Of a DNA stretch of 64,000 bases, positions 61,036 to 64,000 are shown piece after piece; positions within the stretch are counted from its first letter, which is position 1; each line of letters starts with the position of its first letter. The DNA is taken from contig JAFKAC010000065.1 of assembly GCA_025766275.1 (NCBI GenBank), forward strand, positions 248,001 through 312,000. The letters run 5' to 3'. This DNA is from Lactarius indigo (taxonomy: Eukaryota > Basidiomycota > Agaricomycetes > Russulales > Russulaceae). The notes under the pieces are model-generated. The model was not told the DNA's origin. It worked only from the letters and a program-made list of their open reading frames with translations, and searched no databases. Both the position numbers and the translations under genes were made by a program.

Positions 61036-64000
61036 ACCCGTCAGTCTGGGTGAGGGCTCTTCAATGTAATTCTGTAATTGTGACAACGCGCTACCGATCT
61101 ATGAGAGTTCCAGTGACTGTCCGTACGAATTACCAAACGACTGAAACAAATGCGCTAGTCGACTCTGGCGCAACTGACAACTTCATCCGACCCGGCCTGG
61201 CAAAACGAGCTGGTATCCAGACACAACTGCTGAATACGCCTCGCAAGATATGGAACATAGACAATACGGAAAATAAAGCTGGGTTAATCACTCATTATGT
61301 TAACCTAGAAGTGAAAACACGGGGACAGATAAAGCAAATGACCTTCCTGGTCACCGACCTCGGAAGCGAAGACATGGTGCTAGGCTACCCATGGCTAAGT
61401 GCATTCGAACCAACGATCAGCTGGGCCACTGCGACTATACACCCCGACATGCAGCCAATCGTACTAGCAAGCAGCGAAGCACTGTTACCCACAACGACCA
61501 TTCGAGCCCTTATTGTGGCCGAAAAGGAAGACATTGTGCGAGAACTAGAGGAGGAAACGTTTGCTAAAGCCACCACCTCGACGGAACTGGCCATACAAGC
61601 AAAACAACAGCAAACGGCAGCAGTGCTCCCGCAGGAATACGCAATGTTCACCAGACTTTTCAACGAGCAAGCCTCACACCGCTTCCCCCCGGCAAGGCCG
61701 TGGGATCACGCAATAGACTTCAAACCATCCGCGCCGGCCGCCATCGACTGCAAGATTTACCCTATGACCCAAAAAGAAGAAGGCGAACTCAAAGAATTTC
61801 TGGAAGAGAAACTGAAGCAAGGGTATCTACGCCCCTCCATCTCTCCGTACGCATCCTCCTTCTTCTTCATTAAAAAGAAGGACGGAAAACTACGCCCGGT
61901 ACAGGACTACCGGGTCATCAATTCCCACACCATTCGAAACCAATACCCGCTACCGCTCATACAGGACCTCATCCTCGACCTCAGTAATGCCCATATCTAT
62001 ACGAAACTCGACATCCGATGGGGCTATAACAACATACGTATTCGCGACGGCGACCAGGAAAAGGCAGCGTTCAAAACCAAATTCGGCCTCTTCGAACCCA
62101 CGGTGATGTTCTTCGGGCTCACTAACTCCCCTGCCACCTTCCAGGCCATGATGAACCACATCTACCGCGACACCATAGCGAAGCATGAGCGACTGGGCAC
62201 TACCATACGCGTCTATATGGACGATATTGGTATCGCTACTCACTTTGATCACGATCTAATGGCCCATGTAGACGCCGTCCGCGATGTTTTACGCGTCGCG
62301 GAGGAACACGACCTCTACTTCAAACTCGAGAAGTGCCTGTTCCATCAACCGCGGATGGATTACCTGGGGGTAATCCTTGAAAGGGGGGTGACCCGAATGG
62401 ACCCTGTAAAAGTTCAAGGTATCAAGGACTGGCCAACGCCGACAAAAGTCAAAGACGTCCGTTCTTTCCTCGGCTTCTGCAACTTTTACAGACTCTTTAT
62501 CCGCGGTTTCGCAACTCACGCTAAACCACTCACTAAACTAACATGAAAGGACGAAGAATGGCGATGGACCGAAGAAGAAGAACAGGCGTTTAACACCCTA
62601 AAACGACTCGTGACGGAGGAACCGGTGCTAGCACACCCCGTCCTTCAAGATCCGTTCGAATTGGAAGTAGATGCTTCGGGCTATGCGGTGGGAGCCGTGT
62701 TACTGCAAAAGAAATCTGACAACAAGCGACATCCTATAGGTTACTACTCGGCGACGCTTTCCGAAGCCGAGAGAAACTACGACATCTACGATCTAGAGCT
62801 GCTCGCGATAGTTAAGGCCCTACGAAACTGGCGACCACTTCTCGCAGGAGCCCCTCACAAGATTAAAATCTACTCAGACCATCTAAACCTACAGTATTGG
62901 AGGTCACCACAGAAGATTAGTAGGCGAATCGCCAGGGAAGTACTCGAACTTTCTGAATACGACTTCGAGATTCATCACATTAAGGGAAAAAACAACAGGC
63001 GAGCAGATGCATTGTCAAGACGACCGGACTACGACCAAGGCGTTGAGGACAACAGCGAAGTAGTGGTCCTACCCCCCGAAATCTTTGTACGGACCCTTAA
63101 CACCGCGCGAACCTTCATCGCCAACCCAAATCTACTGCAACCGCGCCACCAACAAGACGAGGAGGTGATCAAAATATGGATCGACCCTTATCGCCTCAAG
63201 AAAATACAAGGAGAATGGTACAAAGACGGCAGGTTCGTAATCACAGGGCCAGCATCGACTCAACGAGTACTGATACACGACCACCACGACTTGCCAATAC
63301 ATGGCCATCCGGGAATTGCAAAAACCCAACGCATCCTGGAAAGACACTACTGGTGGCCGCGGCTCCGAAGAGACGTATATGAATACGTGCAAGGCTGCGC
63401 AGAGTGCCAGAGGAATAAGGTCAACACGCGGCCCATACGAGCCGCGCTGCATCCTATCACACCAATATTGGGAGCCATGCCGTTCCACACAGTGGCGGTG
63501 GACTTCATCACCAAACTCCCCGTCTCCAAGGGGTATGACAGTATACTAACGGTCACGGACCACGATTGCAGCAAAGCCTCAATCTTTATCCCATGCCGAG
63601 AAGAAATCACCGCAGAAGAAACGGCGACTCTGTATGTCGCCCAGGTGTTCAAACGTTTTGGGTTGCCGCGCAAGATAATAAGCGACCGCGACCCACGTTT
63701 CACATCCAAGTTTACCAGAGAAGTATGCCGCATTCTGGGGATCCAACAGAACATATCAACCGCATACCACCCACGTACTGATGGACAGTCCGAGCGAACT
63801 AACCAGTGGCTGGAACAGTACCTACGCTTTTGGGTAAATGAGCGGCAAGACGACTGGGAAGCTTACCTACCAATCGCCGAATTTGCGCACAACAACTGGC
63901 CACATGAACACACTAAAGAATCACCGTTTCAACTCCTGATGGGGTACAACCCGCAAGCGGACTGGACGGATAAGCCATCTCCCATTCCCCTCGCCACCGC
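61005..64000 (+). pseudogene. pol: Gy4 pol with one TGA stop, truncated by window end
   Basis: Same frame relation to gag as in Gy2. Protease VDSGATDNF, RT with YMDD near 62,215, then TGA at 62544-62546 between LT and KDEEW, where Gy2 has Arg (CGA). After it the frame is open to the window end through RNase H (EVDASGYAVGAV), the HHCC zinc site and the integrase core (QSERTNQW near 63,790). A single point change would account for the only defect seen. Confidence 0.9.

Larger units (their letters stand above)
58472..64000 (+). mobile_element. Gy4: Ty3/gypsy element of the Gy2 family, 3' part outside window
   Basis: LTR 58472-58940, self-primer site, gag, and pol up to integrase at the window end. 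Proteins closely similar to Gy2; LTR clearly diverged (469 against 544 bp). One TGA stop in pol. Inserted in Co3; the target copy would be ATCGG (58467-58471). Confidence 0.94.

Overview
The window looks like a transposon-dense stretch of a filamentous basidiomycete genome, most likely an agaricomycete. The signs are short GT-AG introns of 46-69 bp, a tandem cluster of F-box genes of the mushroom type, a MULE/SWIM transposase relic, chromodomain Ty3/gypsy elements and Ty1/copia elements. I see no rRNA, tRNA or CRISPR array. Apart from the F-box genes and a broken oxidoreductase gene, nearly everything I can name is mobile DNA. Names used here: Gy1-Gy4 (Ty3/gypsy), Co1-Co3 (Ty1/copia), PL (P-like DNA transposon), FB (foldback element).

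Left nest (1-20,135). A MULE-type SWIM transposase relic (18,934-20,135) was hit by Gy3 (minus strand). Gy3 was hit by Co1, whose 3' end is present. Co1 was then hit by Gy1 (1-4,070, minus, runs off the window) and by Gy2 (4,851-12,759, complete, target duplication AGTAG). A solo LTR of the Gy2/Gy4 family sits inside the Gy3 LTR (18,456-18,908, duplication AGCAA). Gy2 is the only gypsy copy with intact reading frames; Gy1, Gy3 and Gy4 carry TGA stops where relatives have Arg codons.

Middle (20,136-37,166). This part holds minisatellites, two long diverged copies of an unidentified repeated gene-like sequence (about 21.96-25.1 kb and 31.3-34.3 kb), three tandem F-box genes or relics on the minus strand (25.8-29.75 kb), an LTR-like repeat patch near 35 kb and a zinc-type MDR oxidoreductase pseudogene (35.84-36.89 kb).

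PL (37,167-50,519). This is a large DNA transposon with 15-bp perfect terminal inverted repeats and an 8-bp duplication CACTGACT. It encodes one multi-exon transposase-like gene of about 1,850 codons with an N-terminal C2HC finger, a P-element/THAP9-like catalytic pattern, a Cys/His-rich region and a C-terminal PHD finger. A pristine copia element, Co2 (40,742-47,572, LTRs identical as read, duplication GCAGC), is inserted in the catalytic exon.

Right nest (50.5-64 kb). Co3 is split by FB (53,126-57,225), a palindromic element with about 200-bp termini and inverted arrays of a 62-bp repeat. A solo LTR (54,559-55,277, duplication TGGTT) lies inside FB. Co3 is also split by another solo LTR (57,466-58,146, duplication CCAAG) and by Gy4 (58,472 to the window end).

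Both gypsy families show the Tf1-type self-priming layout: 11 nt at the predicted RNA 5' end are complementary to 11 nt lying 2 nt past the LTR. The primer sequences differ between families but the geometry is the same. In all four copies gag appears to start at GUG rather than AUG.
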